Source: Rubritalea tangerina
GTDB lineage: Bacteria > Verrucomicrobiota > Verrucomicrobiia > Verrucomicrobiales > Akkermansiaceae
DNA: 64,000 nt
Assembly (NCBI RefSeq): GCF_042683245.1
Contig: NZ_JBHUJB010000034.1
Coordinates: 49,423-113,422 of the forward strand
Direction: 5' to 3'
The translations under genes and the position numbers were made by a program. Below the pieces are notes generated by a model, which saw only the letters and a program-made list of their open reading frames with translations, ran no database searches and was not told the DNA's origin. The stretch's first letter is position 1; every line of letters starts with the position of its first letter. Shown piece after piece: positions 24,345 to 33,071 of this stretch.

Positions 24345-26186
24345 TCACTCGACCGTCACGCTCTTCGCTAAATTCCTCGGCTGATCGATCGCACACCCTC
24401 GTAACCTTGCCACATGATAAGCAAATAATTGTAGAGCCACCGTACTCACTATCGTGGCAATGTAATGTGAACACTCAGGCACCTCAATCACCCTGTCACA
24501 TGCTGCCTTCGCCTCGGCATCCCCCTCAGTAATCACCCCCAAGACCGGCGCCTTACGTGCACGACATTCCTCCACATTTCCTACCGTCTTCTCCTGACCC
24601 GGTCCACGGTTCAGCAAAGCTACCACTGGCATCTTTTCATCTAACAAGGCGATCGGCCCGTGCTTTAGCTCAGCTGCATTGTAGGCCTCCGCATGAATGT
24701 AAGAAATCTCCTTAATCTTCAATGCCCCCTCCAGCGCTACCGGAAATAAATATCCACGCCCAATATAAAACATATGCTCGTACCCCACAAAGTGACTCGC
24801 CACATCCGCAATCGCTGCATTGCTCTCTAGGACCTTCTCTACTAACTCCGGCACCCTTAGCACCTCGCCTGCAATGCCCATTCCCACCTCTCTCGACATG
24901 CGCCTGCCCCTAGCCAACTTTAATGCGACTAATAATAAAACTGCTACCTGACAGGTGAATGCTTTTGTCGATGCCACACTAATTTCCGGCCCAGCATGTA
25001 GATAAACCCCGCGTCCCGCCTCCCGTGCAATCGTTGAACCAACAACATTCACCAAGCCTGCCACCATCGCACCCTTATCTATCGCCTCCCTCACTGCCGC
25101 AAGCGTATCAGCAGTCTCTCCCGACTGACTCACGGCAACAACCAAGTCCTTACTTCCCACAATCGGGTTGCGATAGCGAAACTCCGCTGCTTGCTCAACC
25201 TCACCTAACATCGCGGCAAAGTCCTCCACCGCATACTCACCCACAAGACCAGCATTCAAAGAAGTGCCACATCCCACGATTAATAAACGTTGAAACTCCA
25301 CCAACTCACGAGGACTCAAACCTAAACCAGATAAGATGGCCGTCCCCCTCTCCACATCAACACGACCGCGTATGGCATTGCGTATCGCTTCGGGTTGTTC
25401 AAAAATTTCCTTCAACATGTAATGCTCATACCCGCCCTTCTCCACTGCATCCGCAGACCAATCAATTGATGCCATGTCACGTTGCACAGGAACCGCATCC
25501 AAGGTCCTAATATCAACCCGCCCACCATCTATCAATGCAATGTCATTATCATCTAAGTAAATCACCTGCCGCGTGTGATTAATAATCGCCGAAGCATCAG
25601 AAGCGACAATCGTCTCACCATCCCCTACTCCAATAACAATAGGAGATCCTCGCCGCGCAACTAACAGTCTCTGTGGTTCATCGGAACAAATACACGCCAC
25701 GCCGTAAGTCCCCTCTACCTCCTTCAAAGCTGCTGACAAGGCACTTAGAAGATCCCCGTCGTAATACGAATCCACTAAATGCGCGAGTACCTCACTGTCG
25801 GTGTCTGATGAAAATTGATGCCCAGCACTCTCTAAACGCGCTTTTAGCCCTCGGTAGTTCTCAATAATTCCATTGTGAACCAGAGCTATCCTGCCATCAC
25901 CCGCATGATGCGGATGCGCATTCGCAGTCGTCGGCGGTCCATGTGTTGCCCAACGCGTATGTGCAATGCCCACCTTTGCTCCTCGATGTACTGGGTCACC
26001 ATGATAATCACCTAAGCTTTCCACCAAATTCGCAACCTTTCCCTCCTGCTTGTATACCTCAATCTTGCTCCCGCGATGAATCGCGATCCCCGCTGAATCA
26101 TAACCACGGTATTCTAACTTTCTTAGCCCCTGTATCAATATTGGCGATGCCGCCCTGTCTCCTGCGTATGCTACTATTCCACACAT
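24345..26186 (-). CDS. glmS: Glutamine--fructose-6-phosphate aminotransferase GlmS
   Basis: 613 residues. The N-terminal glutaminase starts CGIVAYAGDRAASPILIQGL after the initiator Met, with Cys1 as nucleophile and the family motifs RKLEYRGYDSAG and IAHTRWATHGPPTTANAHPH. Two SIS isomerase domains follow (CGTSLNAGLVGEYA, VAVSQSGETADTLAA, STKAFTCQVA), and the C-terminus NLAKSVTVE is the classic GlmS ending. It makes glucosamine-6-phosphate for peptidoglycan and LPS. It lies at the end of the glmM / GlmU-like / glmS cluster; the gap to the previous gene is 15 nt. No glmS ribozyme is visible in that gap. Confidence 0.96.
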   Translation of the reverse strand: MCGIVAYAGDRAASPILIQGLRKLEYRGYDSAGIAIHRGSKIEVYKQEGKVANLVESLGDYHGDPVHRGAKVGIAHTRWATHGPPTTANAHPHHAGDGRIALVHNGIIENYRGLKARLESAGHQFSSDTDSEVLAHLVDSYYDGDLLSALSAALKEVEGTYGVACICSDEPQRLLVARRGSPIVIGVGDGETIVASDASAIINHTRQVIYLDDNDIALIDGGRVDIRTLDAVPVQRDMASIDWSADAVEKGGYEHYMLKEIFEQPEAIRNAIRGRVDVERGTAILSGLGLSPRELVEFQRLLIVGCGTSLNAGLVGEYAVEDFAAMLGEVEQAAEFRYRNPIVGSKDLVVAVSQSGETADTLAAVREAIDKGAMVAGLVNVVGSTIAREAGRGVYLHAGPEISVASTKAFTCQVAVLLLVALKLARGRRMSREVGMGIAGEVLRVPELVEKVLESNAAIADVASHFVGYEHMFYIGRGYLFPVALEGALKIKEISYIHAEAYNAAELKHGPIALLDEKMPVVALLNRGPGQEKTVGNVEECRARKAPVLGVITEGDAEAKAACDRVIEVPECSHYIATIVSTVALQLFAYHVARLRGCAIDQPRNLAKSVTVE

Positions 26187-26201
26187 TTTATTATCTATCA
26201 G

Positions 26202-27050
26202 TTAATCTAATTTATCAGTCTCTACACTCTCGTTAGGGCGTGTTGACGTACCCGCTCCTAACTTTCTTCCCGGATAAATCGCTGTGTGGATGCCTGTATG
26301 CACCCCATCACCAACAATCGTACCAAACTTCCTCCTGCCCGTTTCCATCAACCTACCTGCCACCAAACTCCGGTGGTTACATCCATCGTGCCGTAAGTTA
26401 GAAGTCACCGTCGCTGCTCCAAAGTTGACTTTATCTCCAAGCACACTGTCGCCTACGTAACTCAAATGACCAACTGAGCTACCATGCCCAATCACCGAGT
26501 TCTTCACTTCTACCGCCTGCCCAATGTGAACCCCATCCCCAATCGCTGTATTCCCTCTGATATAGCAGTTAGGACCGATCTTACACCCAGCTCCAATCAC
26601 AGCATTACCCTCAATAAATACTCCCGGTAATATCCTCGTACCCTCGCCCACATGCACAACACCCTCAATATGGGCTGCTGCACTCACCTCCCCAAGCGTC
26701 ACCTCTTCCTCCAAACCGCCAACGATCTGCTCATTGACCCTGATGATGTCCCACGGATAGAGAACAAGAAACGATGACGCACCCACCAGAATACCGGGGC
26801 CACTCCCATCACCAGTCCACGCAAGTCGCTCACCCGCTTCGTTCACCAATACTGCCCCATCACTAACTCCAACCAACTTCCCCCAATCCTCTGAACCAAC
26901 CCATGCATTTTCTGCCATACTCGCTCCTTCCACGCAGAGCTTCGCTTGCCACTGCTCCAGCGTCTTGCCCGCCACAAATTGACCACCACTCACAACCTTC
27001 CCTCCGAGAGGCCAAAAATCGCCCACCACTTCTGCATCAATTCTTTTCAT
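26202..27050 (-). CDS. GlmU-like left-handed beta-helix acyltransferase (first copy)
   Basis: 282 residues from ATG at 27048-27050; a longer frame overlapping glmM is open, but this start leaves a 4-nt gap after glmM. About 100 N-terminal residues lack the LxxGxGxR nucleotidyltransferase signature. They contain YPWDIIRVNEQI (about 112-123), the linker motif seen in alternative GlmU proteins of Bacteroidetes. Then comes a hexapeptide-repeat helix: VHVGEGTRILPGVFIEG, NCYIRGNTAIGDGVHIGQ, VEVKNSVIGHGSSVGHLSYV and AATVTSNLRHDG. Context between glmM and glmS argues for a GlcN-1-P acetyltransferase or UDP-GlcNAc-forming step, but the uridylyltransferase half is unproven. A paralogue lies at 49410-50315. 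Confidence 0.75.
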   Translation of the reverse strand: MKRIDAEVVGDFWPLGGKVVSGGQFVAGKTLEQWQAKLCVEGASMAENAWVGSEDWGKLVGVSDGAVLVNEAGERLAWTGDGSGPGILVGASSFLVLYPWDIIRVNEQIVGGLEEEVTLGEVSAAAHIEGVVHVGEGTRILPGVFIEGNAVIGAGCKIGPNCYIRGNTAIGDGVHIGQAVEVKNSVIGHGSSVGHLSYVGDSVLGDKVNFGAATVTSNLRHDGCNHRSLVAGRLMETGRRKFGTIVGDGVHTGIHTAIYPGRKLGAGTSTRPNESVETDKLD

Positions 27051-27054
27051 ACAA

Positions 27055-28416
27055 CTATGCTCCCGCTCCCACTCCGATACTTGACTCAACCACTGCACAA
27101 ATCTTGTCCGCCGACTCGCGCGCCATAACCTCATCCTTCGCCTCCACTAAAACCCGAATCTTGTTCTCAGTTCCAGAATACCGCACCAATACACGTCCAT
27201 CCTCTCCCAATGTCTCCTCCACCTCATCAATCACCCCCACTAATTCCGGAACCTCAGAAATCTCAGGTTTCTCTCGTACTTCAAGTCCACGTAAATCCTG
27301 AGGGAACTCATCCATCCCATCCACCAAACGCGACAATGGCATCGCCGCCTCTTGCATAATTTCTAACACTTTAAGTGCCGACATCAAACCATCGCCAGTC
27401 GTCGCACTCTCAGCAAAAATAATATGCCCCGAGTTCTCACCACCTAACGAGTAACCATGATCACGCATACACTCGATCACTAATCGGTCCCCCACCCCAG
27501 TCTCTGCTACGCTAATGCCTTCCCGCGCCAATGCAGTCTTTAGCCCGAGGTTACTCATCACAGTGGCTACCAATGTATCATTCTCTAACCTCCCCTGCGA
27601 CTTTAGTGCCTTTGCACAAAGATACAGAATCTTGTCACCTGACACCTCGCTGCCAAATTCATCAATGAAAATGACCCGGTCCGCATCACCATCCAAACAT
27701 ACTCCCAGATCAGCACCATGCTCCTTCACCAGAGCCGCCGCCCGATCCGGATGTAATGCCCCCACTCCCTCATTAATATTCTTACCATCAGGCTGCACCC
27801 CACTCGTAATCACCTCAGCCCCCAATTCCTCTAAAATCAACGGCCCCACAAAATACCCAGCCCCGTGAGCACAATCGATCACAATCTTCAACCCCTTCAA
27901 TGATCGCGCCCCAATCGATGCCTTCGCAAACTCAATATACCGACCAGTCGCATCCTCAATCCGATAGGCCTTCCCTAACTCCCCCTCAGGCTCACTCAGT
28001 TCCGCCTCAAGAATGATCGCCTCAACCTCCTCCTCCAACGCATCATTTAACTTATACCCATCCGGCCCAAATATCTTAATCCCATTGTCCGTGTAGGGAT
28101 TGTGAGATGCCGTCAACATCACACCAGCATCACACGCCATCGACTTCGTCAAATACGCTATCGCAGGTGTCGGTACCGGCCCAGTCAATAAAACACGAGC
28201 TCCCTCAGATACCAATCCTGCCGTGATGGCATTCTCTAACATATACCCAGACAAGCGCGTGTCTTTGCCTATCACTACTTTGTGCTGGCCCGGCATCTGC
28301 GCATTCAACACGCGTGCTACCGCACGCCCAATTCGCATCCCCACTTCTGGCGTGATTGGCCATTGGTTCGCTCTCCCTCTTATTCCATCAGTCCCAAATA
28401 ATTGTTTTTTCTTCAT
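27055..28416 (-). CDS. glmM: Phosphoglucosamine mutase GlmM
   Basis: 453 residues from ATG at 28414-28416 (MKKKQLFGTDGIRG), preferred over an upstream in-frame start. The active-site phosphoserine loop is MLTASHNPYTDNGIK (about 103-117), the metal loop DGDADRV, the sugar loop GGENSGH and the phosphate-binding loop RYSGTENKIRV near the C-terminus. It interconverts glucosamine-6-phosphate and -1-phosphate between GlmS and GlmU. First gene of the minus-strand cluster. Confidence 0.96.
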   Translation of the reverse strand: MKKKQLFGTDGIRGRANQWPITPEVGMRIGRAVARVLNAQMPGQHKVVIGKDTRLSGYMLENAITAGLVSEGARVLLTGPVPTPAIAYLTKSMACDAGVMLTASHNPYTDNGIKIFGPDGYKLNDALEEEVEAIILEAELSEPEGELGKAYRIEDATGRYIEFAKASIGARSLKGLKIVIDCAHGAGYFVGPLILEELGAEVITSGVQPDGKNINEGVGALHPDRAAALVKEHGADLGVCLDGDADRVIFIDEFGSEVSGDKILYLCAKALKSQGRLENDTLVATVMSNLGLKTALAREGISVAETGVGDRLVIECMRDHGYSLGGENSGHIIFAESATTGDGLMSALKVLEIMQEAAMPLSRLVDGMDEFPQDLRGLEVREKPEISEVPELVGVIDEVEETLGEDGRVLVRYSGTENKIRVLVEAKDEVMARESADKICAVVESSIGVGAGA

Positions 28417-28692
28417 AATGCTCACGGTGTTTAAATTTACCAAATCCGACTAATATTTAACAAATCTGAGCAACACTTCATAAAATTGCAAGACAATGCG
28501 ACAGCAAAATTCGTCATCTCTGTCATGCAAACAAAACCCTCATCCATTGAGGCTCAAAATGGTGTTCCCATTCTGAATTCATGACTCGCCCATTAATTTC
28601 TAGACTAGACATCCTAGACGCTCTGAATTACCCCATCCATCCAACGCGGCACCACGCCGCATAACTAAACAGATAATCACTCGTATAGTACC

Positions 28693-29922
28693 ATGGCTCT
28701 CATCGTCCAAAAATATGGCGGCACCTCAGTAGGCTCACTCGATCGTATTCGTAATGTGGCTAGCCGTATCAAACGCCTCCGCGATGAAGGCAACCAGGTG
28801 GTCGCCGTAGTTTCAGCAATGGGTGGCGTCACCGATAAACTCATCGGTATGGCCAACGAGTTGACTCAAGACCCCGCTGAGCGTGAACTCGATGTCCTCC
28901 TCTCCACAGGGGAACAACAATCTATCGCCCTTGTTTCCATGGCCCTCCATGAACTCGGAGTCGAGGCCGTTTCCGTCACTGGCCGCCAAGCTGGTATCAA
29001 AACCACTGGCTCACACACCCGTGGCAAAATCGACGCCATCGACCCCAGCCTCATTCACCAATACATCAGTGAAGGTAAAGTCGTTATCTGTGCCGGCTTC
29101 CAAGGACTGCGCGAAGATGGACTCATCCACACACTCGGCCGAGGGGGCTCCGATCTATCAGCTATCGCTGTAGCCGCTGCGATCAAAGCCGATACCTGCC
29201 AAATCCTCACTGACGTCGATGGCGTCTACACCTGTGACCCGCGAGTCGTCAAAGACGCTCGTAAAATGCCAGAAGTCTCCTACGACGAGATGCTTGAACT
29301 CGCCTCCTCTGGCGCCAAGGTCATGCAATCCCGCTCCGTTGAATTTGCAAAAAAATATGGCGTGATCTTCGAGGTCCGCTCATCCTTGAACGATAACCCA
29401 GGAACCATTGTAACCGAAGAACACGATAATATGGAATCAGTAGTCATCCGCGGCGTCTCAATAGAGCGCTCCCAAGCTCGCCTCACCATCACCGGCATTC
29501 CCGATGAACCAGGAATGTCAGCATCCATCCTCTCCGCCCTCGCTGACGCTGAGATCAATATCGACATGATCATCTCTAACATCGCGCACGATGGAATGGC
29601 TCGCCACTCAGTCACGATGCACAGCAATGACCTCGGCAAGGCCCAAGCTGCCCTCAAACCCGTGCTCGCAAAACTCGGTGACCAATCCAAAGTTGAAACC
29701 GAAGGCGGCATCGCAAAACTCTCCTGTGTCGGTATCGGCATGCGCTCACACTCAGGTGTCGCTGCCAAAATGTTCGAAGCGCTCGGTGAAGCCGGTATCA
29801 ATATCGGTATGATCACAACCTCCGAAATTAAAATCGCCGTCACCGTCGACGAAACCGATATCGAAGACGCAGCCCGCGTCGTGCACTCCGCATTCGACCT
29901 CGATAAAGCGCCTGCCAAATAA
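28693..29922 (+). CDS. lysC: Aspartokinase
   Basis: 409 residues. It begins MALIVQKYGGTSVGSLDRIR with the KxGGTS kinase motif. VGRGGSDLSA-like motif appears as LGRGGSDLSAIAVAAAI at about 150-166, and TCDPRVVKDARKMPEVSYDE follows at about 181-200. Two ACT domains occupy the C-terminal 150 residues (TGIPDEPGMSASILSALADA; VGIGMRSHSGVAAKMFEAL), so it should be feedback controlled by lysine and/or threonine. It catalyses the first step to Lys, Thr, Met and diaminopimelate. It is monocistronic: terminator directly downstream. Confidence 0.95.
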   Translation: MALIVQKYGGTSVGSLDRIRNVASRIKRLRDEGNQVVAVVSAMGGVTDKLIGMANELTQDPAERELDVLLSTGEQQSIALVSMALHELGVEAVSVTGRQAGIKTTGSHTRGKIDAIDPSLIHQYISEGKVVICAGFQGLREDGLIHTLGRGGSDLSAIAVAAAIKADTCQILTDVDGVYTCDPRVVKDARKMPEVSYDEMLELASSGAKVMQSRSVEFAKKYGVIFEVRSSLNDNPGTIVTEEHDNMESVVIRGVSIERSQARLTITGIPDEPGMSASILSALADAEINIDMIISNIAHDGMARHSVTMHSNDLGKAQAALKPVLAKLGDQSKVETEGGIAKLSCVGIGMRSHSGVAAKMFEALGEAGINIGMITTSEIKIAVTVDETDIEDAARVVHSAFDLDKAPAK

Positions 29923-29947
29923 GCTCACGCTTCCAATTTCCTCTCCC

Positions 29948-29984
29948 AAAAAGCTCCTCGGCCTCCAAGCCTTGGAGCTTTTTT
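29948..29984 (+). terminator. Terminator of lysC
   Basis: AAAAAGCTCC pairs with GGAGCTTTTT and the T-run continues. It lies 26 nt after the lysC stop. Confidence 0.85.
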
Positions 29985-29998
29985 CTTCCCTAATATCA

Positions 29999-30151
29999 AT
30001 GAGTGAAACGGAATGGACGAACGGTCGGAATGAGCTTACAGAATAACAACGATGACATGGTTTAAGCTAATCCAACTTAGTCTAAAATAACGTAGCGCAA
30101 ACTTCACAAGACTTAACCACACTCCATGCGTCTAATACTACTCGAGAGAGG
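29999..30151 (+). repeat. Dispersed intergenic repeat, copy B
   Basis: About 153 nt matching copy A at 23497-23693 in the same orientation, but lacking the 45-nt block found there. Shared tracts include AACGGAATGGACGAA, ACAACGATGACAT and GCGCAAACTTCACAAGACT. It fills most of the gap between the lysC terminator and the Nudix gene. About 85 nt beyond it show nothing recognisable. Confidence 0.8.
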
Positions 30152-30238
30152 GTATGTGCCAAACTCCAATCCCCCCAAAGACCTTAAGCATCTCCCCTAA
30201 TCTAACAGGGTGATTCCAATCATCACCTCACTGTCTAT

Positions 30239-30772
30239 CTATGAATGTCCGTACCACAGGCCTCGCCCACATTCACCAAAACGCACATCCATCCACACAA
30301 TCTTCTCCCCCTCAAACTGAAATCGCCCAGTAAAAACTTGCCCCTCTAACATCTGAGGCAGCCAATGACGGTCATCCTCCCACATGCGGTCATAAGGAAT
30401 CGCCTCTATAGCAGTCCACATCGGATTTGCCTCCCGTGTCGCTGTAGGAGTCCCCTCGAACTCAGTAGCCATAAACACATGACAGTGAATGTCCGGAATA
30501 TCAGACATCGCAAAATGCAACTCCCCCATTTTCACAGCCCCCTTGGGCGTGATGTGCAATTCCTCCTGACATTCCCTAACAATAGCCTCCTCCGCTGTCT
30601 CGCCTGGATCAATCTTCCCCCCAGGCCCATTCACCTTCCCCTGACCAATCCCAGTCAGCTTCTCAATCAATAAAACCTCCCCACCTCGCTTGATAAACAT
30701 CAAAGTCGCTGGAATCTCAGCCTGCCAACTCTTCCACTCCACAGGGCTCTCATTGCTCGGAATCGCACTCAT
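30239..30772 (-). CDS. MTH1-like 8-oxo-dGTP diphosphatase (Nudix)
   Basis: 177 residues. Nudix box GGKIDPGETAEEAIVRECQE (51-70) followed by EL, with the GxxxxxExxxxxxxREUxEE pattern intact. The sequence PMWTAIEAIPYDRMWEDDRH and then GQVFTGRFQFEG align well with the substrate-recognition end of human MTH1 (W-x-DD motif, FxGxFxFxG), which hydrolyses oxidised purine nucleotides. The length is close to MTH1 (156) with a short N-terminal extension. Single gene, no terminator seen. Confidence 0.82.
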   Translation of the reverse strand: MSAIPSNESPVEWKSWQAEIPATLMFIKRGGEVLLIEKLTGIGQGKVNGPGGKIDPGETAEEAIVRECQEELHITPKGAVKMGELHFAMSDIPDIHCHVFMATEFEGTPTATREANPMWTAIEAIPYDRMWEDDRHWLPQMLEGQVFTGRFQFEGEKIVWMDVRFGECGRGLWYGHS

Positions 30773-30894
30773 CTAATGCTTTCTATCCCCACATCCCCAT
30801 AATCTCAACTAAACATTCTCAAAACCCTCCAACCTAACAGATTATCAAGCCGATGTACAATAGAAACAAATGCAACTGAGTGACATTATTAACT

Positions 30895-30915
30895 TGCAAC
30901 CGCAATATTGTTGCA
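30895..30915 (+). promoter_or_regulatory. Putative zinc (Zur-type) operator
   Basis: TGCAAC (30895-30900) and GTTGCA (30910-30915) form a 21-bp inverted repeat with an inner CAATATTG palindrome. A further TGCAAC lies at 30871-30876. It is 15 nt before the ATG of the zinc-binding protein, a position suited to a metal-responsive repressor. The repressor identity is inferred from the target, not from a known consensus. Confidence 0.45.
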
Positions 30916-30930
30916 TGTACAACCCCTTCC

Positions 30931-31806
30931 ATGAAGATCCTCAGCCTCCTGCTACTGATCGTAAGTGCCATGCTCTGTTCGGCTAAAACCAAAGTAGCCA
31001 CCCTCAGCCCTCTTCTGGCAGACCTTGCCCGTCAAGTTGGAGGCGAGCATGTTACTGTCATCGACCTCATGGGCCCCAATGGTGATCCACATACATTTCG
31101 CCCCACTCCAAGCAAACTGACCAAAGCACAAGGCGCGACGCTGTATCTCGCTTTTGGCAAAAACCTAGAACCCTTCCTACCCAAACTAAAGTCAATCGTC
31201 GGTAACAAGGCGATGGTTCTAGAAGTGGGCAGAGATGTCCCCTCACTCAGAATTTCAGGAAAGTCAGCAGTATACGCATGCTGCCCAAAACATGTCGTGG
31301 GTGCCCTTGATCCCCATTGGTGGCATTCCATCGAAGCGTGGCGCAGAGCTACCACCTCTGTGGAGAAAGCTCTCAGCAAAATAGACCCAGCCAACGCTGC
31401 TTCATACAAATCACGTTCCTCAGCCTACCGCCGCCAACTCTCAGGCCTCAAGTCCTGGGCGAAAAAAGAAATTGCCTCCATCCCCCGCAGCCAACGCCAC
31501 CTCGCTACTGCGCACGCCGCTTTCGGATACTTCTGTAAAGAATTTGGTTTCAAATCTATCCCTGTCCAGGGACTCAACAAAGAACAATCAGCTTCACCCC
31601 AGTACATCTCTGAAGCCATTGCAACGATTAAGAAAAATAAGGTCAAAGCAATTTTCCCCGAAAAAGGCGCCAATACAAAAAGCCTAAAAACCATCAGCCA
31701 ATCAACTGGCGTCAAGATTGCTCCAGCACTCTACGCCGACACGGCTAATTCCATCATCGGTATGTTCCAACACAATGTAACAACCATCAAAAACGCACTC
31801 AAATAA
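30931..31806 (+). CDS. ZnuA-like periplasmic zinc-binding protein
   Basis: 291 residues from ATG 30931, chosen because MKILSLLLLIVSAMLCSAKT is the signal peptide; the frame is open 17 codons upstream. The metal-site His residues of the A-I cluster are visible: GPNGDPHTFRPTPS, LDPHWWHSIEAWRR and ATAHAAFGYFCKEF, plus the acidic ligand region IFPEKGANTKSLKTI and ALYAD. No acidic His-rich loop. It should capture Zn (or Mn) in the periplasm for an ABC transporter, but no ATPase or permease gene is adjacent. The next gene, an outer-membrane barrel, begins directly at the next base. Confidence 0.85.
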   Translation: MKILSLLLLIVSAMLCSAKTKVATLSPLLADLARQVGGEHVTVIDLMGPNGDPHTFRPTPSKLTKAQGATLYLAFGKNLEPFLPKLKSIVGNKAMVLEVGRDVPSLRISGKSAVYACCPKHVVGALDPHWWHSIEAWRRATTSVEKALSKIDPANAASYKSRSSAYRRQLSGLKSWAKKEIASIPRSQRHLATAHAAFGYFCKEFGFKSIPVQGLNKEQSASPQYISEAIATIKKNKVKAIFPEKGANTKSLKTISQSTGVKIAPALYADTANSIIGMFQHNVTTIKNALK

Positions 31807-32997
31807 ATGAGAAATACCATCACTACAGCACTACTATTAGGGTCTGTCGCTCCAGCCATCGCTGCAGACTTCCAGCTCGATTACAACGCTCACCTCAATA
31901 TGGCCTTCGGCCAAGCTTCCACCGACGAAGCTGAGCTAGCAACCCATGCTCACGACCCTAACGACGAATTCACCCTCCAAGGGCTCGAGTTCAACCTCTC
32001 CGCCAGATACGGCGAACATCTAGCCGGTTTCGTGAGCTACAATACCTTCCTCGACGAACGTAATAAATGGGATGGTGAAGTCGAAGAAGCATTCCTCAAA
32101 ATTCTCGAAATCCCCGGCGGCTTCGAGTTCCGCGGCGGTCGCTTGCTCAACCGCGTCACTAGCCAAAACACCCAACACCTTCACAGCTGGTACTTCGCCG
32201 ATGCAAACCTCATCACCACACGCTTCCTCGGTGATGAAGGCCTTATCTCCGACAGCCTTGAACTAAGCTATAGGCTCCCCTTCGAGCATGACTCACTGAT
32301 CTCTGTCGCCTACGGTAATGCAGTCGCCCACGGAGATCATGGTCACGGACATGGACACGGTGAAGAAGAGCATCACGACGAAGATGAAGACCACCACGAC
32401 GAAGACGAAGATCACGGAGATGAGCACGAAGAACACCTCGAAGGTGAAGACGCTCTCCTCCAAGATGAAATTATCTCAGCCCGCCTGAAGGGAATCTATT
32501 ACCACACAGACTTCCAATCACTCACCTACGGCCTCAGCTACCTCACAGGTAAAAACGGCTATAAAAAACGCGGACACATCGTTGGAACTGACCTCACCTA
32601 CCAATGGCGTGAAAATGGCCTCGAGTCAGGCGGTAAGCACCTCAGAGCAACCATTGAACCCATCTACCGCGACTTCGATTATGTAAGCGAAGATGGTGAT
32701 ATCAATGGCTCAGCCAATGAATGGGGCCTTCATACTGGCATCGGTTGGGGCTTCAGAGAACTCTGGGAACTCGGTCTCCGCTACGACTACCTCCAAGGTG
32801 TCGGTGAGCCAATCGAACACCTACAAAAACGCCAACGCGGCACCCTTGCTCTCACCCGCCAATACACAGTCAACGACCTCCTCGGTGGCCACGTTCGTCT
32901 CCAATACAACCGCGACTGGCGCGACGGCATGGGACATGAAGACGCTGTATGGCTACAACTTCAGTTCGACCTCGGCACTGGGAACGAAGTTCGCTAA
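31807..32997 (+). CDS. Outer-membrane beta-barrel protein with His/Asp-rich loop, zinc-linked
   Basis: 396 residues. Signal peptide MRNTITTALLLGSVAPAIAA. Alternating aromatic/polar strands fill the rest (FEFRGGRLLNRVTSQN, LTYGLSYLTGKNGYKKRG, LGLRYDYLQGVGEPI, HVRLQYNRDWRDG) and the C-terminus ends in WLQLQFDLGTG, as in barrels. Residues of about 174-215 form one loop very rich in His, Asp and Glu (HGDHGHGHGHGEEEHHDEDE), probably an external metal-binding loop. It follows the ZnuA-like gene without a gap, so a zinc entry route across the outer membrane is plausible. It is not a TonB-dependent receptor: there is no plug. Confidence 0.65.
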   Translation: MRNTITTALLLGSVAPAIAADFQLDYNAHLNMAFGQASTDEAELATHAHDPNDEFTLQGLEFNLSARYGEHLAGFVSYNTFLDERNKWDGEVEEAFLKILEIPGGFEFRGGRLLNRVTSQNTQHLHSWYFADANLITTRFLGDEGLISDSLELSYRLPFEHDSLISVAYGNAVAHGDHGHGHGHGEEEHHDEDEDHHDEDEDHGDEHEEHLEGEDALLQDEIISARLKGIYYHTDFQSLTYGLSYLTGKNGYKKRGHIVGTDLTYQWRENGLESGGKHLRATIEPIYRDFDYVSEDGDINGSANEWGLHTGIGWGFRELWELGLRYDYLQGVGEPIEHLQKRQRGTLALTRQYTVNDLLGGHVRLQYNRDWRDGMGHEDAVWLQLQFDLGTGNEVR

Positions 32998-33036
32998 ATA
33001 TATTTCGAGTTAAGTAGGGATAAATACTTCACTCCT

Positions 33037-33071
33037 AAAGCCTAGGGCCTCGCTCGAGATCCTAGGCTTTC
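33037..33071 (+). terminator. Terminator after the zinc cluster
   Basis: AAAGCCTAGG pairs perfectly with CCTAGGCTTT, and TTTCTTG follows. It overlaps the stop codon region of the convergent PP2C gene and may act in both directions. Confidence 0.75.

Noticed and set aside
25025..25510. Plus-strand frame of 161 codons opposite glmS
   Set aside because: Ser/Pro/His-rich antisense composition, opposite conserved SIS domains.
26187..26201. glmS ribozyme upstream of glmS
   Set aside because: Only 15 nt separate glmS from the preceding gene, too short for the ribozyme.
29280..29918. 212-codon minus-strand frame opposite lysC
   Set aside because: Antisense to aspartokinase ACT domains; composition Ser/Met/Ile-rich as expected from antisense reading.
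32320..32450. Repetitive GAT/CAC tract as a tandem repeat or microsatellite
   Set aside because: It is the coding sequence of the His/Asp-rich loop of the barrel protein and lacks a fixed repeat unit.
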